Below, in pieces: positions 6,380-7,209 of a stretch of DNA of 7,209 nucleotides. The translations under genes were made by a program, and so were the position numbers. The DNA lies in contig JAUWLI010000150.1 in assembly GCA_030613765.1 (NCBI GenBank), positions 1-7,209 on the forward strand, in the 5' to 3' direction. The notes under the pieces were generated by a model. The model was not told the DNA's origin. It saw only the letters and a list, made by a program, of their open reading frames with translations, and did not search any database. This DNA is from Phycisphaerae bacterium. GTDB taxonomy: Bacteria; Planctomycetota; Phycisphaerae; Sedimentisphaerales; SG8-4. The first letter of the stretch is position 1, and every line of letters begins with the position of its first letter.

Positions 6380-7209
6380 ATGACAAATCCGCCGATAGAA
6401 AGCAAAACAGGAATAGAGCATCTCAATCGTCGCCAATTTCTTACTTTCGCTGCCGGTGGTGCTGCCGCAGCACTGGTACCTTCCACCGGCTGTAAAAGTC
6501 AACCGCGGGTGGCAGCCTCAAAGCCGGAGGCTTTGGGGATGGCTCAACCAAACATCCTCTTCATCATGGTTGATGACCTCGGCCCCGAGTGGCTGAGCTG
6601 CTACGGCGGCCAGGAAATGAAAACCCCGAACATCGACAAACTCGCCGAAGGCGGAATGCAGTTTTCAAACGCATATTCGATGGCCCAGTGCACTCCCACA
6701 CGCGCAACGCTCCTGACCGGCCAGTACCCCTTCCGCCACGGCTGGGTAAACCATTGGGATGTCCCCCGATGGGGAGCGGGATGTCACTTCGACCCGGGAC
6801 ACAACATCACTTTCGCTCGCGTTATTAAAACTGCCGGCTACGCCACCGCCGCTGCCGGCAAATGGCAGATAAATGACTTTCGCGTCCAGCCGGATGTCAT
6901 GCAGCAGCACGGCTTCGATGAGCACTGCATGTGGACCGGCTACGAATCCCAGAATCCACCCAGCGCAAATCGTTACTGGGACCCGTATATCAACACAAAG
7001 AAGGGCAGCCGAACATACAAAGGAAAGTTCGGCACCGATGTCTTCGCCGATTTTCTAATCGACTTTATGAAGCGGCATAAAGACGGCCCAATGATGCTCT
7101 ATTTCCCCATGTGCCTCACCCACGGCCCATTGACAAATACCCCGCTCGAACCCGATGTAAAGGGCAAAATCGAACGCCACAAAGCAATGGTCCGCTACAC
7201 CGACCACGC
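6380..7209 (+). CDS. Sulfatase S5, N-terminal part (3' end outside the window)
   Basis: An open frame of 276 codons from ATG to the window edge with no stop. GAGG (6368-6371) lies eight bases before the start. The n-region is longer than in its neighbours (16 residues before R17-R18), then RRQFLTF, a hydrophobic core and a putative relaxed lipobox STG-C38, then the palindromic element ending at M54. Signatures seen are D65-D66, C104-T-P-T-R108 (activation motif), K161 in AGKWQ, and H248 in the LTHGP segment; the C-terminal metal-binding Asp-Asn and Lys lie beyond the window. The residue after GKW is Gln163, where His is frequent. The export cassette is nearly identical at DNA level to that of S3, whereas the catalytic domain is not. 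Codon choice is C-rich, like S2. Sulfatase identity is secure; the substrate is unknown. Confidence 0.93.
   Translation, partial: MTNPPIESKTGIEHLNRRQFLTFAAGGAAAALVPSTGCKSQPRVAASKPEALGMAQPNILFIMVDDLGPEWLSCYGGQEMKTPNIDKLAEGGMQFSNAYSMAQCTPTRATLLTGQYPFRHGWVNHWDVPRWGAGCHFDPGHNITFARVIKTAGYATAAAGKWQINDFRVQPDVMQQHGFDEHCMWTGYESQNPPSANRYWDPYINTKKGSRTYKGKFGTDVFADFLIDFMKRHKDGPMMLYFPMCLTHGPLTNTPLEPDVKGKIERHKAMVRYTDH
6422..6541 (+). repeat. Shared export cassette, copy in S5
   Basis: Partner of 3177-3296 (106 of 120 bases identical by hand count), spanning Leu15 to Met54 of S5. The boundary on the 3' side coincides with the ATG at the end of the palindromic element. On the 5' side the similarity ends where the longer S5 n-region begins. 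Confidence 0.8.
6507..6545 (+). repeat. Palindromic element copy 4 (inside S5), best-paired sulfatase copy
   Basis: GGGTGGCAGCCTCAAAG on the left, GGCTTTGGGGATGGCTC on the right. CCTCAAAGCC (6516-6525) pairs with GGCTTTGGGG (6529-6538) around a GGA loop: ten pairs with one G-T wobble and no mismatch. The outer arms share the GGGTGGCAGCCTCAA and GGGGATGGCTC text with copy 2 at 1873-1926. It is translated as R-V-A-A-S-K-P-E-A-L-G-M-A. GGAGG at 6526-6530 lies eight bases before the internal ATG at 6539. Confidence 0.75.

Noticed and set aside
6526..6541. ATG 6539 as the true start of S5
   Set aside because: A normal start at 6380 has its own GAGG site and encodes a signal peptide shared with S2 and S3, so the internal ATG is at most a secondary start.
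424..6545. CRISPR array or attachment sites from the repeated element
   Set aside because: The copies are kilobases apart, unevenly spaced and partly coding, and there are no spacers, cas genes or integrase.

Overview
The window looks like a chromosomal fragment of a Planctomycetota bacterium, most likely of the Phycisphaerae/Sedimentisphaerales type. This is inferred from two things: a dense array of exported formylglycine sulfatases, and a gene with a C-terminal H-X(10)-DG motif, a variant of the H-X9-DG pseudopilin-like tail typical of that phylum. No 16S rRNA or other taxonomic marker is present. Everything reads on the + strand.

Layout. (1) 1-351 is the 3' end of a sulfatase that enters from the left. 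Its stop overlaps the next start (ATGA). (2) 348-1757 is a complete sulfatase, S2. (3) 1758-1939 is a leader with a TATAAT box and a strong hairpin. (4) 1940-3094 encodes a zinc-ribbon, multi-TM, H-X-DG-tailed protein. (5) 3168-4796 is sulfatase S3, with an unusual C-x-A-x-R activation motif. (6) 4852-6339 is sulfatase S4. (7) 6380-7209 is the 5' part of sulfatase S5, which runs off the right edge. Gaps are 40-182 nt or a 4-nt overlap, so S1-S2 and probably S3-S4-S5 are co-transcribed. No polysaccharide lyase, glycoside hydrolase, SusC/D protein or sulfatase-maturating enzyme is in view. The cluster is best read as part of a locus for desulfating a complex sulfated polysaccharide outside the cytoplasm. 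The substrate cannot be read from the sequence.

The most notable signal is not a gene. A short palindromic element occurs four times. Its left arm is GGGTGGCAGCCTCAA, its right arm is GCTTTGGGGATGGCT, and a variable hairpin tip lies between them. Three copies lie inside sulfatase genes S2, S3 and S5 at the same place, just after the lipobox cysteine and before the catalytic domain, where they are translated as a linker (R-V-A-x-S/P-K-x-x-A-L-x-M). The fourth copy lies in the leader of the zinc-ribbon gene with a different, longer hairpin tip. In S3 and S5 the whole signal-peptide-plus-element cassette is 106/120 identical at nucleotide level (hand count). Similarity drops abruptly after the element's ATG, although the catalytic domains are only distantly related. 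S4 lacks the element and has a canonical Tat signal instead. This suggests a coding-compatible palindromic repeat, comparable in behaviour to Rickettsia palindromic elements, and/or exchange of an export cassette among unrelated sulfatases.
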